Source: Campylobacter lari
GTDB taxonomy: Bacteria > Campylobacterota > Campylobacteria > Campylobacterales > Campylobacteraceae
DNA: 64,000 nucleotides
Assembly: GCF_900638335.1 (NCBI RefSeq)
Contig: NZ_LR134508.1
Span: forward strand, 496,001-560,000
Direction: 5' to 3'
A program made the position numbers and the translations under genes. The notes under the pieces are model-generated. The model searched no databases and was not told where the DNA came from. It saw nothing but the letters and a program-made list of their open reading frames with translations. Each line of letters opens with the position of its first letter. The first letter of the stretch is position 1. Positions 9,593 through 24,043 of this stretch are shown here, in pieces.

Positions 9593-11503
9593 ATGAAAAA
9601 ACTCTCTCTTTGCGTTGTAGCACTTAGCTCTTTAGTCTATGCTAATAATGGAAGCATTATCATAGCTAAAAATGATATAGAAAAGGTTATAGAATTATCC
9701 CCTGATAGAAACCTCCCTCAAAACAAAGCTATCAAAGAAAATCTAAAAACCAAAGATGATTATATAAAAAGCCAAGAAGCTAAAAAAGACTTTGAAGAAA
9801 AAAAGAAAGCTTTAAAAGAAAAACTAAATCAAGAAGATGAAGCTAATAATCAAAGCACTAATACAAACAATGATAAAGCAAATACTAGTGTAAATGATGA
9901 AACTAATAATTCCAACTCAACTAGCAATAATACAAACAATATAAATAATCAAACTAATAATAGTTCTAACACTAACTCTACTAACTCAAGCAATCAAACT
10001 AACACTACCACTAAAAAAGTAATAACCAAATATAAATTTGTTATCACTAATGAAAACACTAGCTTTAAAAAACTAGGTATTAAAGAAGAGGATTTACAAT
10101 TACTTATTAGTGAGTTTAGCACTAGAAAATTTAGCTTGCAAGATTTACAAGATATATCTAATATCATTGCTTATTATTTCCAAGTTAATGGCTATCCTGC
10201 AGCAACAGCTTATGTACCCCAACAAGAATTTGAAGATAGTGTGCAAATAAACATAGCCTTAGGAACACTAGGTAAGTATATAATAAAGAATAAAACTACT
10301 ATAAAAGATCATTTTATAGAAAATAAGCTTAATGAAAGAATCAAAGGTAAAATCATCTCTACTAAACTCATAGAAGATAGTGTGTATAAAGTCAATGAAA
10401 TGTATGGAGTACAAACCCTAGCAGGTTTACAAGCAGGAGAGAATGTAGGAGAAACTGATGTAGTTATAGAAGTAGTGCCTGATACTAAGGCTAATGTATT
10501 ATTATATACTGATAATTATGGTATTAAAAGTGCAGGGGAATATAGAGCTGGTATTAGTATGGGATTTAATTCTATATTTAATATGGGAGATTATTATAAT
10601 TTTTACTTACAATCTAGTGATGAAAGACAAATCAACTATGGAGCAAGTTATACTTTCTTTTTAGGAAATTTAAAAATTACTCCAAGCATATCTCAAGGAT
10701 CTTATTCTTTAGGTGGAGATTATAAAGAAGTTGGCTTTAGTGGTACTTCTAGAAATATTGGTGTTGATTTTTCTTATCCTGTATGGATTAATACAAATTC
10801 CTCTTTATATTTTACTTCTAGTATTTATCATAAGATATTAAAAGATGAACCTTTTTCAAATATATTTGATGATTATAGTATAGATAAACATTCTAATGTA
10901 GGTAGTGTAGGTTTAGAAGGTTTATTTAGAGGCTTTGAGAATAATACTTTAAGTTATAGTGCTAAGGTAAGTGTAGGTAAGGTTAATGATGATGGCACTA
11001 CTATATTTGGAAATACATCTAAAAGTGGAGGTAAAGGCTTTGGCTGGTTTAGAAAACTCAATGCTAGTGTGAATAATTATTATAGTATTAATGAATACAT
11101 TACGCATACTTTAAATATAAACTATCAAAAGGTATTAGGGAATTTTGAATTAGATTCTTCTGAGAGTTCATCTTTAGGTGGAGCTTATGGAGTAAGAGCT
11201 TATGATAATGGAGAGGGTGATGGAGATAATACCATAGTAGCTAACTTTGGTATAAGAATAAATATACCAAATACGAATTTTTATTTTACTCCTTTTTATG
11301 ATGTAGGTTATGCTTGGTATGAAAAAGCTTCAGGAAGTAGATTAGCAGATGAGCATTTTTTAGATGCAGTAGGTTTGCAAATACTTTATAATAAGAATAA
11401 TGCATATTATATAAAGCTTGATGCAGCAAGAGCAGTTCATCAATACAAATATGATGATGATCATAGAATGAAATTATATTTAAGTGGTGGGGTGTATTTT
11501 TAA
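9593..11503 (+). CDS. TpsB outer-membrane transporter (ShlB/FhaC family)
   Basis: A 636-residue Omp85-superfamily pore that secretes the TpsA partner across the outer membrane. It has a signal peptide (MKKLSLCVVALSSLVYANNG), a charged helical stretch, then a low-complexity Asn/Ser/Thr segment (about residues 83-137). A POTRA-type domain follows (DISNIIAYYFQVNGYPAATAYVP), then the 16-strand barrel from about residue 290 (YTDNYGIKSAGEYRAG...) to a C-terminal Phe (YLSGGVYF). It is longer than the usual 550-590 residues because of the Asn-rich linker. Its position downstream of tpsA is the reverse of many systems. The ribosome site is AAGGAAA before ATG at 9593. Confidence 0.9.
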   Translation: MKKLSLCVVALSSLVYANNGSIIIAKNDIEKVIELSPDRNLPQNKAIKENLKTKDDYIKSQEAKKDFEEKKKALKEKLNQEDEANNQSTNTNNDKANTSVNDETNNSNSTSNNTNNINNQTNNSSNTNSTNSSNQTNTTTKKVITKYKFVITNENTSFKKLGIKEEDLQLLISEFSTRKFSLQDLQDISNIIAYYFQVNGYPAATAYVPQQEFEDSVQINIALGTLGKYIIKNKTTIKDHFIENKLNERIKGKIISTKLIEDSVYKVNEMYGVQTLAGLQAGENVGETDVVIEVVPDTKANVLLYTDNYGIKSAGEYRAGISMGFNSIFNMGDYYNFYLQSSDERQINYGASYTFFLGNLKITPSISQGSYSLGGDYKEVGFSGTSRNIGVDFSYPVWINTNSSLYFTSSIYHKILKDEPFSNIFDDYSIDKHSNVGSVGLEGLFRGFENNTLSYSAKVSVGKVNDDGTTIFGNTSKSGGKGFGWFRKLNASVNNYYSINEYITHTLNINYQKVLGNFELDSSESSSLGGAYGVRAYDNGEGDGDNTIVANFGIRINIPNTNFYFTPFYDVGYAWYEKASGSRLADEHFLDAVGLQILYNKNNAYYIKLDAARAVHQYKYDDDHRMKLYLSGGVYF

Positions 11504-11534
11504 CCACCACTTAAAAAATATACTTTGGTGGTTA
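11501..11534 (+). terminator. Hairpin at the end of tpsB
   Basis: A perfect 9-bp stem TAACCACCA (11501-11509)/TGGTGGTTA (11526-11534) overlaps the tpsB stop codon. The left arm can instead pair with AAGTGGTGG at 11482-11490, so two exclusive hairpins are possible. No T run follows. Confidence 0.5.
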
Positions 11535-11538
11535 GGGA

Positions 11539-11739
11539 TTAAACCCCAAAGAAAATTTCAGGTTTTAATCTAAGCATTAAACAATATGCAGCTAAACTAG
11601 CTTGTTCTCTTGTGTAGTTTCTTGCCCCTTGTATGTGAATGCATTCTTGTAAAAATGTTCCATCTTTATACATAGCTCCTATATAGATGGTACCTGCTTT
11701 GGTATTTTTATCATCTTCTTCACCAGCTACACCACCCTT
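11539..11739 (-). pseudogene. CinA C-terminal domain fragment
   Basis: The minus strand encodes about 65 residues ending in a stop at 11539-11541. The order KGGVAG...AGTIYIGAMY...GARNYTREQASLAAYCLMLRL fits the end of the CinA/PncC nicotinamide-nucleotide amidase domain, whose usual pattern is G-x-A-G-P...G-T-V-Y...G-x-R..x-R..A...L. An in-frame stop lies immediately upstream at 11740-11742 and the 5' part is missing. It is a relic left between the TPS locus and the rRNA operon, possibly broken by insertion of either. Confidence 0.65.
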
Positions 11740-11790
11740 TCATCTCTTCTCAATTCTCTTATGTTTAATAAAACTTTAAGCTTTTATTGA

Positions 11791-11796
11791 TATAAT
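11791..11796 (+). promoter_or_regulatory. -10 box of the rRNA operon
   Basis: TATAAT in the context TTGATATAATTTC, about 215 bases before 16S. A boxA-like antitermination element (TGTTCTTTAAA) follows at 11863-11873. No strong -35 box is visible, as usual in this genus. Confidence 0.55.
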
Positions 11797-11902
11797 TTCA
11801 TTTCCTTTTAAAATAAAAGGGTTTTAAAAAGCTAAGATTTTTTGTCTTAATTTTTTAGTGTTTGTTCTTTAAATTATTAATATTGTTAATCAAATCTTAT
11901 AG

Positions 11903-11939
11903 TCAATCTTTGAAATCTAAATAAGTGATCGATTGAGCC
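11903..11939 (+). other. 5' strand of the 16S RNase III processing stem
   Basis: This leader segment is complementary to 13571-13605, with a few mismatches in the middle. Together they enclose the 16S gene, as expected for the precursor stem cut by RNase III. Confidence 0.75.
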
Positions 11940-12010
11940 AGAAAGATTTATTTTTAAATCTTAACAATCAACTTTTTCTTTGAAGAAAAAGATTAAACTT
12001 ATCCAATTAT

Positions 12011-13527
<1,517 letters not shown>

Positions 13528-13570
13528 AGAGTACAAACTGATAAGTCTCACAACTATCAGTTCATATATA

Positions 13571-13605
13571 GGCTCAATCATCCTTGTTTAGATTTCAAAG
13601 ATTGA
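13571..13605 (+). other. 3' strand of the 16S processing stem
   Basis: Pairs with the leader segment at 11903-11939 across the 16S gene. Confidence 0.75.
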
Positions 13606-13620
13606 TGAAAAGCTAATTTT

Positions 13621-13696
13621 GGGGAATTAGCTCAGCTGGGAGAGCGCCTGCTTTGCACGCAGGAGGTCAGCGGTTCGATCCCGCTATTCTCCACCA
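13621..13696 (+). tRNA. tRNA-Ala (TGC) in the rRNA spacer
   Basis: A 76-nt cloverleaf with anticodon TGC in CTTTGCACG, acceptor GGGGAAT/ATTCTCC and encoded CCA. Standard position between 16S and 23S. Confidence 0.97.
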
Positions 13697-13704
13697 TTTA
13701 TTAA

Positions 13705-13781
13705 GGGCCTATAGCTCAGCTGGTTAGAGTGCACCCCTGATAAGGGTGAGGTCACAAGTTCAAGTCTTGTTAGGCCCACCA
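13705..13781 (+). tRNA. tRNA-Ile (GAT) in the rRNA spacer
   Basis: A 77-nt cloverleaf with anticodon GAT in CTGATAA, acceptor GGGCCTA/TAGGCCC and encoded CCA. Eight bases after tRNA-Ala. Confidence 0.97.
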
Positions 13782-14235
13782 TAAAAAAGATTTGTTTATC
13801 AATCATAAATTAAAGTTTTAAAACTTAAAGCAAGTATATAGTTAATAATATAGCAATAAGCAGAGTAAAATACTTTATTATTTATATTTTTAAATTATTT
13901 AAACTCTTTATATATACTTCCTTTAGGTTTTAAGACCTAAGCTAAATAAATAATAGAATATTTATATATTAGATTAGTTATTTAATGTTATTTGAATTAT
14001 CATTGTTAAGAGTCACAAGCAAGTTTTAATAAAAACAATTTTACAGGACTTGTTAAAGGATAAAACCTAACTATCTTTTCTTTAGCTTTAGTTAAAGACA
14101 AGTTTTAAACTCACAGCTTAGTTAGACTAATTTGTTTAGTTTTATTAAGTGTTTAAAAGCTTTCCGTCTTAAGATAGTAAAGTCTTATCATAAAAACTTT
14201 AACAAGGAAGTGATGCGTTTTAGAATGAATTAAAA
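13782..14235 (+). other. Spacer between tRNA-Ile and 23S
   Basis: AT-rich spacer without a gene. Its last part (14192-14215) is complementary to 17148-17171 after 23S and forms the 23S processing stem. A weaker match between 14008-14029 and about 17248-17260 could extend that stem. Nothing else was recognised. Confidence 0.7.
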
Positions 14236-17141
<2,906 letters not shown>

Positions 17142-17147
17142 ATTTAA

Positions 17148-17171
17148 GCATCACTTCCTTGTTAAGGTTTT
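17148..17171 (+). other. 3' strand of the 23S processing stem
   Basis: GCATCACTTCCTTGTTAAGG pairs with 14192-14215 upstream of 23S with one mismatch. The rest of 17142-17389 is AT-rich spacer without a visible gene. Confidence 0.75.
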
Positions 17172-17389
17172 TAATAAAGCTTTAAATGTTTTTATATGAA
17201 AACTACATTTAGCTTATAAAATCTTACAAGTAAAGTTTATATTGGAACTTGCTCTTAACATTGTTTTTTAAGTATTTTTTATAAAAGCTTATCAAAAATG
17301 AAAGATAAGTAAAAGAAGAAAAAAAGCAAAAAATATAAAGGTAAAGTTTTATTTTAAACTAAATCTTCCGAAGAATATTTAAATAACAA

Positions 17390-17508
17390 TGTCCGTGATT
17401 ATACAGATGTGGAGACGCCTTGCTCCATCCCGAACCAAGAAGCTAAGCACATCGTGGGTGATGATACTACGCCTTACTGGCAGGGGGAAAGTAGCTCATT
17501 GCGGACTT
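17390..17508 (+). rRNA. 5S ribosomal RNA
   Basis: About 119 bases with the usual CCGAACCAAGAAGCTAAGC core and complementary ends (GTCCGTG/TGCGGAC). It closes the rRNA operon. No clear hairpin terminator follows. Confidence 0.95.
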
Positions 17509-17587
17509 GTTAATTCTTTTATTATTCTTACTTATTACTTAGTTAAATCCTTAATTGATTTATTATTTGTTTTTTCTTTAGAGATAG

Positions 17588-18822
<1,235 letters not shown>

Positions 18823-20172
18823 ATGGTATTAAATAAGTTAAGAGATTTTTTAAAAAATAATAATGTATTTTTAAGTGGTGGAGCTGGAGTTGGTAAGTCG
18901 TTTTTGACTACAGAACTTATAAAATCTTATAGAATGCAAGGGAAAATTGTTATAGTATTGGGTTCTACAGGTCTTAGTGCTTTTAATATAGGTGGAATTA
19001 CTTTACATAGTTTTTTTGCTTTTAAAAGATGTCAAAATTATGATGAGTTATATTATGAAGATAGGAAACAAAAAGATAAACTAGAAAAATTAAATAGAAT
19101 TTTAAAGCAATGTGATTTATTGGTTATTGATGAAATCTCTATGGTAAGTGCTTCATTGATGGAAATGATTTACTATAGACTAACAAGAAGTGATTTTAAT
19201 GGCAAAATTTTATTAGTTGGAGATTTTTTTCAACTACCACCCGTGATTAAGTATAAAGAAAATAAAAGTCAAAACACTTTATTTCAAAATACTTTATATG
19301 CTTTTTCTTCACAAGCTTGGAATGATCTTAAATTTATTAATATAAAACTTAGTATTACAAAAAGAACTTTAGATAAACAATTTTATGAGTATTTGTTTTT
19401 TCTTAGGATGGGTGAAGTAAATAAAGAAATACTAAATTTCTTTAAAAAAATGTTAATCAGTTCAGAAAATTTACTTGAGTATATGGATGAATATACTTTA
19501 TTAAGCGCTACAAATAAAAAAACTAATTATATTAATACTGAAAAATTAAATCTTTTACAAGGCAAAGAAAGTATATTTAAGGCAAAAGTTGAAAAGCTAG
19601 ATTATGCTTTGGATGATAAAACTTATGAGCAGTGGATTAATGGACTTAATTCTTTGAGTGAGTTAAAATTAAAAATAGGGGCTAAGATTATTTTCTGTGT
19701 GAACAATAAAGAAGAAAATTATTATAATGGAGAGCAGGGTATTGTTTTAGATTTTATAAAAGATAAAGAGCAAGAATGTATTCTGATAGAAAAAAACAAT
19801 GGCGAAAGATTGAAATTAAAACCATACGAATATACCTTAGAAGAGTATGAGTTGGACAAATATGAAAAACTGGAAGTTAAGATAAAAGCTAAATTTGTTC
19901 AATTCCCTATAAAACTGGCTTATGCTATAACAATCCATAAATCTCAAGGTATGAGTATAGATAAATTAATATGTGATATTGGTGGAATTTTTGAAAAAGG
20001 ACAATTATATGTATGTTTATCAAGAGCTATTAATCCAAGTAATTTAAAAATCATATATAATTATAAAATGCCTTTTGAAGATTATTTTTTAAAAATTTTA
20101 AAATTTGATAAAGAGGTAAAGCAATTTTATCTACGAGAAAAGTTTATAAATTTAGAAGAAGATAGGGAGTGA
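18823..20172 (+). CDS. PIF1/RecD-like AAA ATP-dependent DNA helicase
   Basis: A 449-residue superfamily 1B-type helicase. The Walker A motif GGAGVGKS is near residue 19, the Walker B motif LLVIDEISM near residue 100, then GDFFQLPP (motif III). The C-terminal UvrD-like motif AYAITIHKSQGMSIDKL is near residue 365, followed by YVCLSRA. The order is that of small PIF1-like helicases, which act on replication and recombination intermediates. In C. jejuni, as I recall, the homologue (Cj0945c) also precedes the small periplasmic protein, lolA and secA. The start agrees with the family (only about 18 residues before Walker A), although no ribosome site is seen. Confidence 0.88.
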   Translation: MVLNKLRDFLKNNNVFLSGGAGVGKSFLTTELIKSYRMQGKIVIVLGSTGLSAFNIGGITLHSFFAFKRCQNYDELYYEDRKQKDKLEKLNRILKQCDLLVIDEISMVSASLMEMIYYRLTRSDFNGKILLVGDFFQLPPVIKYKENKSQNTLFQNTLYAFSSQAWNDLKFINIKLSITKRTLDKQFYEYLFFLRMGEVNKEILNFFKKMLISSENLLEYMDEYTLLSATNKKTNYINTEKLNLLQGKESIFKAKVEKLDYALDDKTYEQWINGLNSLSELKLKIGAKIIFCVNNKEENYYNGEQGIVLDFIKDKEQECILIEKNNGERLKLKPYEYTLEEYELDKYEKLEVKIKAKFVQFPIKLAYAITIHKSQGMSIDKLICDIGGIFEKGQLYVCLSRAINPSNLKIIYNYKMPFEDYFLKILKFDKEVKQFYLREKFINLEEDRE

Positions 20173-20174
20173 TT

Positions 20175-20819
20175 ATGAGATGGGCGGTAATTTTATTTTT
20201 TTCTTTTTATAGCATTTATGCTAATTCTTTAAGTATAGAGGATTTTAGAACAGATTTGTATTCAAAAGTTGGTAATAATACTTTAAAAAAGATTGAAATA
20301 ACTTTAGATTTTGAAGGGGAAAATTTAGAAGAGAAAAAGATTATAGATGCTCTAAATACTATAATATCTAGTTATTTTTATGAAGATTTATTCACAGAAG
20401 TAGGTAAAAACAATTTCAAAGAAACTTTACTTAAATTTAGTAATAAAAAATATAAAACTCAAATTAAAAACATTTATATTTTAAAAATTAATTCAGTGAG
20501 CCAATTTGATTTAGAAGAACTGAAGCGTTTTGTTAAAGATTTAGAAAAAAAGGATGAAGATTCAAAAGAAACTGCTAAGCAAGAAGAAAATCAAAATACT
20601 CTTAAAGTTACTAAAACTTCAGATCAAAATAACACCCAACCAAAAGATATGAATATTACTCAAATAAGTAGTGTTAAAGATAGCAATATAAGTTTTAATC
20701 AAGATGTCAATGCAAGCAAAGAGTCCATGGATATGATTTTAAAAACTATGGAAAATACGCAAATGCAAATGTTAGCACCAAGCAAAGAGCAAGATTTATT
20801 TAAAGAAATACCATTTTGA
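20175..20819 (+). CDS. Putative periplasmic protein, Campylobacter-specific
   Basis: About 214 residues, function unknown. I place the start at ATG 20175 because AGGGAG lies five bases upstream; the GTG at 20169 is possible but has no such site. A short signal peptide (MRWAVILFFSFYSIYANS) precedes a domain of about 100 residues with mixed helix and strand. A low-complexity charged and Asn/Gln-rich tail ends in MLAPSKEQDLFKEIPF. It follows the helicase with essentially no gap, so the two are probably co-transcribed. Its stop codon touches that of lolA on the other strand. Confidence 0.72.
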   Translation: MRWAVILFFSFYSIYANSLSIEDFRTDLYSKVGNNTLKKIEITLDFEGENLEEKKIIDALNTIISSYFYEDLFTEVGKNNFKETLLKFSNKKYKTQIKNIYILKINSVSQFDLEELKRFVKDLEKKDEDSKETAKQEENQNTLKVTKTSDQNNTQPKDMNITQISSVKDSNISFNQDVNASKESMDMILKTMENTQMQMLAPSKEQDLFKEIPF

Positions 20820-21326
20820 TTATTGGACTATATCAAAATAACTTGGGATTTTTGGTGTAAAAATATTTTCGTCAATATTTTGATCAAATTTTTGATTGTA
20901 AAAATAAATACTGACTAAATTTCCCAATTCATCTTTATAAGAAATGCTATTAAGGCTACCGTTTTCTAGTTTGATATTATATGTGATATTTTCGTATTTT
21001 GCCTCATAGCTTTCGTGAGATATTAATTTTGCATTTTTAAAAATTGCTTGAAGATTTGGTAAATTTTGCAATTGAGTATAAATGGCTTGTTCTAATTCAG
21101 GCTCTATGATAACAACTTCTTTATGATTGATATAGATTTGTTTTTTATTTGGCTTAGTGTAATTCCAAAAGGCTTTGTTTTGAGTGATAATAAAATTTCC
21201 TTTGTAATTTAGCGAAGAATTATTACTTTGTATTTTTTGTTCAAAATCGCTGCTAAAATTTTTAAAATTTATATCAAAAGCAAAAATATTACAAGCAAAT
21301 ATCATTAAACATATAAAATATTTCAT
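20820..21326 (-). CDS. lolA: Outer-membrane lipoprotein carrier protein LolA
   Basis: A 168-residue periplasmic chaperone that moves lipoproteins from LolCDE to the outer membrane. It has a signal peptide (MKYFICLMIFACNIFAFD) and the LolA pattern: an N-terminal F..S/DFEQKI helix, NYKGNFIITQNKAFWNY strands, then PNKKQIYIN and VVIIEPELEQAIY. It is divergent from secA with 117 bp between, and convergent with the upstream periplasmic gene with no gap. Short and divergent compared with E. coli LolA (about 200 residues), as usual for epsilonproteobacteria. Confidence 0.88.
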   Translation of the reverse strand: MKYFICLMIFACNIFAFDINFKNFSSDFEQKIQSNNSSLNYKGNFIITQNKAFWNYTKPNKKQIYINHKEVVIIEPELEQAIYTQLQNLPNLQAIFKNAKLISHESYEAKYENITYNIKLENGSLNSISYKDELGNLVSIYFYNQKFDQNIDENIFTPKIPSYFDIVQ

Positions 21327-21404
21327 AATTATCCTTTAAAAATTTTGCAAATTATATAAAATTTATGCAAATAAAATTTTATATAGTTCTAATTAAAATC
21401 AAGG

Positions 21405-21410
21405 TATAAT
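21405..21410 (+). promoter_or_regulatory. -10 box of secA
   Basis: TATAAT in AAGGTATAATTTAGCAT, 33 bases before the secA ATG, with T/A-rich sequence upstream and no -35 box. Matches the Campylobacter promoter style. Confidence 0.6.
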
Positions 21411-21443
21411 TTAGCATATATTTTTGTAATTAAAGGTAAAAAA

Positions 21444-24035
21444 ATGTTTTCTAGTGTATTTAAAGCAATATTTGGCACAAAAAACGATCGAGAAGTAAAA
21501 AAATATTTAAAAAGAGTTGCGCAAATTAATGCTTTAGAATCAAAATACCAAAATTTAAGTGATGATGAATTAAAACAAAATTTTATAGATTTTAAAACAC
21601 AAATTCAAAAAGAAGAAAAAACTTTAGACCAAATACTAAATGATGTTTTTGCAATAGTTAGAGAAGTAGGAAAAAGAACGCTTAATATGCGCCATTTTGA
21701 TGTGCAATTAATCGGTGGTATGGTTTTGCATGAGGGAAAAATTGCTGAAATGAAAACCGGTGAAGGTAAAACTTTAGTTGCAACTTTACCTGTTGTATTA
21801 AATGCTATGAGTGGTAAGGGTGTGCACGTAGTTACTGTAAATGATTATTTGGCTAAAAGAGATGCAGAGCAAATGAGTGCCATTTATAATTTTTTAGGTT
21901 TTAGTGTAGGTGTGATACTTTCAGAGCAAAATAGTGACGAGGCACATAAAAAAGCTTATGAGTGCGATATAACTTATGGTACAAATAATGAATTTGGTTT
22001 TGATTATTTGCGCGATAATATGAAATTTTCAAAGCTTGAAAAAGTACAAAGAGAGCATAATTTTGTTATAGTTGATGAAGTAGATAGTATTTTAATAGAT
22101 GAAGCAAGAACTCCACTTATTATAAGCGGGCCTACAAATAGAACTTTAGATGGCTATATTAAAGCAAATGAAGTAGCAAAACAAATGCAAAAAGGCCAAG
22201 CGGCTGCTACTCCTCAAGAATTGCCAAGTGGTGATTTTGTTGTTGATGAGAAAAATAGAACTATTATGATTACAGAGGCTGGAATTTCTAAGGCAGAAAA
22301 ATTATTTGGAGTAGAAAATTTATATAGCTTAGATAATGCAATATTAGCCCATCAGCTTGATCAGGCTTTAAAAGCACATAATTTATTTGAAAAAGATGTG
22401 CATTATGTATTAAGAGATAAAGAAGTTGTAATTGTTGATGAATTTACGGGAAGATTAAGCGAGGGAAGACGCTTTAGTGATGGTTTGCATCAAGCATTAG
22501 AGGCTAAAGAAGGAGTTAAAATTCAAGAAGAAAGCCAAACTTTAGCAGATATTACTTTTCAAAATTATTTTAGAATGTATAAAAAATTAGCAGGTATGAC
22601 AGGTACTGCACAAACTGAGGCAACAGAATTTTCTCAAATATACAATTTAGATGTTGTTTCTATACCTACAAATATACAGGTTGCAAGAATAGATAAAGAT
22701 GATTTAATCTATAAAACGCAAGAAGAAAAATTTAAAGCAGTTATTGAAGAGATAAAAAAAGCAAACGCAAAAGGTCAACCGGTTTTAGTGGGGACTGCAA
22801 GTATTGAAAGAAGTGAAGTGTTTCATAATATGCTTGTAAAAGAACGTATTCCTCATCATGTGCTTAACGCTAAAAATCATGAACAAGAAGCTTTAATCAT
22901 TCAAGATGCGGGTAAAAAGGGTGCAGTAACTATAGCTACTAATATGGCAGGTCGCGGGGTTGATATAAAAATAGATGATGAAATAAGAGCTTTAGGAGGG
23001 CTTTATATCATAGGAACTGAACGCCATGAAAGTAGAAGAATAGATAATCAACTTCGTGGGCGTGCAGGGCGTCAAGGTGATCCTGGTGTAAGTAGGTTTT
23101 ATTTAAGTTTAGAGGATAATCTTTTGAGAATTTTTGGTGGTGATCGCATTAAAAATATCATGGAAAGATTAGGTATAGAAGAGGGCGAGCATATAGAAAG
23201 TCGTATCGTTACAAGAGCTGTTGAGAATGCGCAAAAAAAAGTTGAAAGCTTGCATTTTGAAAGCAGAAAACACTTGCTTGAATATGATGATGTGGCTAAT
23301 GAGCAAAGAAAAACCATTTATAATTATAGAAATGAATTATTAGATGAAGAATTTGACTTGCAAGATAAAATTTTAAAAAATATTGCTGAATATAGCAATT
23401 ATTTAGTAAGTCAAATTTATCTAAATGCAGAACTTGAAGATGATGTTAAGCATTTTGAAAGCTTAAAACAAAAAGTAAATTATGAATGCAATCTTGAGCT
23501 TAGCGAAGCTGATTTTAAAGATTTGGGTGTAATTGAAGTAGAAAATAAATTAAGTGAAATTTTAGAGCAAGCTTACAAAAATAAAATGAATATTATTGAA
23601 GATAAGGAGGCTAGAAGAATTGAAAGAATTTTATATCTTCAAATTTTAGATAATTTATGGAGAGAGCATTTATATCAAATGGATATTTTAAAAACTGGTA
23701 TAGGTTTAAGAAGTTATAACCAAAAAGATCCTTTGGTGGAATATAAAAAAGAAAGTTATAACCTTTTTATGGAACTTGTTGAGCGTATTAAATTTGATAG
23801 TTTAAAATTGCTATTTAATGTAGTTTTTACTCAAAAAGTAGCACAAAATTTTGAAGAAAAAAGCCACGAGCAAAATGAACAGTTCTTAGCTAATACCACA
23901 GAAAGCGGTGTTGATGAAAATGGTGAAGCGCAAATTACCAAAGTGCCTAGAAATTCACCTTGTCCTTGTGGTAGTGGTAAAAAATATAAAGAATGCCATG
24001 GTAAAAGTGGTCCTAAAAAAGGTATTTTAGCTTAA
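21444..24035 (+). CDS. secA: Protein translocase ATPase SecA
   Basis: An 863-residue motor of the Sec pathway that pushes preproteins through SecYEG. Walker A is MKTGEGKT (near residue 105), Walker [16 protein letters not shown] (near 210), then the preprotein cross-linking domain. DEAD helicase motifs GTASIERSE and [11 protein letters not shown] follow, with [17 protein letters not shown] (motif VI). The helical scaffold/wing region comes next, and a C-terminal SEC-C zinc motif [13 protein letters not shown]. Length is normal. The ribosome site AAAGGTAAAA precedes the ATG. flgR follows after 8 bp. In C. jejuni the two genes are, as I recall, not adjacent, so this junction may be specific to this lineage. 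Confidence 0.98.
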   Translation: MFSSVFKAIFGTKNDREVKKYLKRVAQINALESKYQNLSDDELKQNFIDFKTQIQKEEKTLDQILNDVFAIVREVGKRTLNMRHFDVQLIGGMVLHEGKIAEMKTGEGKTLVATLPVVLNAMSGKGVHVVTVNDYLAKRDAEQMSAIYNFLGFSVGVILSEQNSDEAHKKAYECDITYGTNNEFGFDYLRDNMKFSKLEKVQREHNFVIVDEVDSILIDEARTPLIISGPTNRTLDGYIKANEVAKQMQKGQAAATPQELPSGDFVVDEKNRTIMITEAGISKAEKLFGVENLYSLDNAILAHQLDQALKAHNLFEKDVHYVLRDKEVVIVDEFTGRLSEGRRFSDGLHQALEAKEGVKIQEESQTLADITFQNYFRMYKKLAGMTGTAQTEATEFSQIYNLDVVSIPTNIQVARIDKDDLIYKTQEEKFKAVIEEIKKANAKGQPVLVGTASIERSEVFHNMLVKERIPHHVLNAKNHEQEALIIQDAGKKGAVTIATNMAGRGVDIKIDDEIRALGGLYIIGTERHESRRIDNQLRGRAGRQGDPGVSRFYLSLEDNLLRIFGGDRIKNIMERLGIEEGEHIESRIVTRAVENAQKKVESLHFESRKHLLEYDDVANEQRKTIYNYRNELLDEEFDLQDKILKNIAEYSNYLVSQIYLNAELEDDVKHFESLKQKVNYECNLELSEADFKDLGVIEVENKLSEILEQAYKNKMNIIEDKEARRIERILYLQILDNLWREHLYQMDILKTGIGLRSYNQKDPLVEYKKESYNLFMELVERIKFDSLKLLFNVVFTQKVAQNFEEKSHEQNEQFLANTTESGVDENGEAQITKVPRNSPCPCGSGKKYKECHGKSGPKKGILA

Positions 24036-24043
24036 GGTATGTA

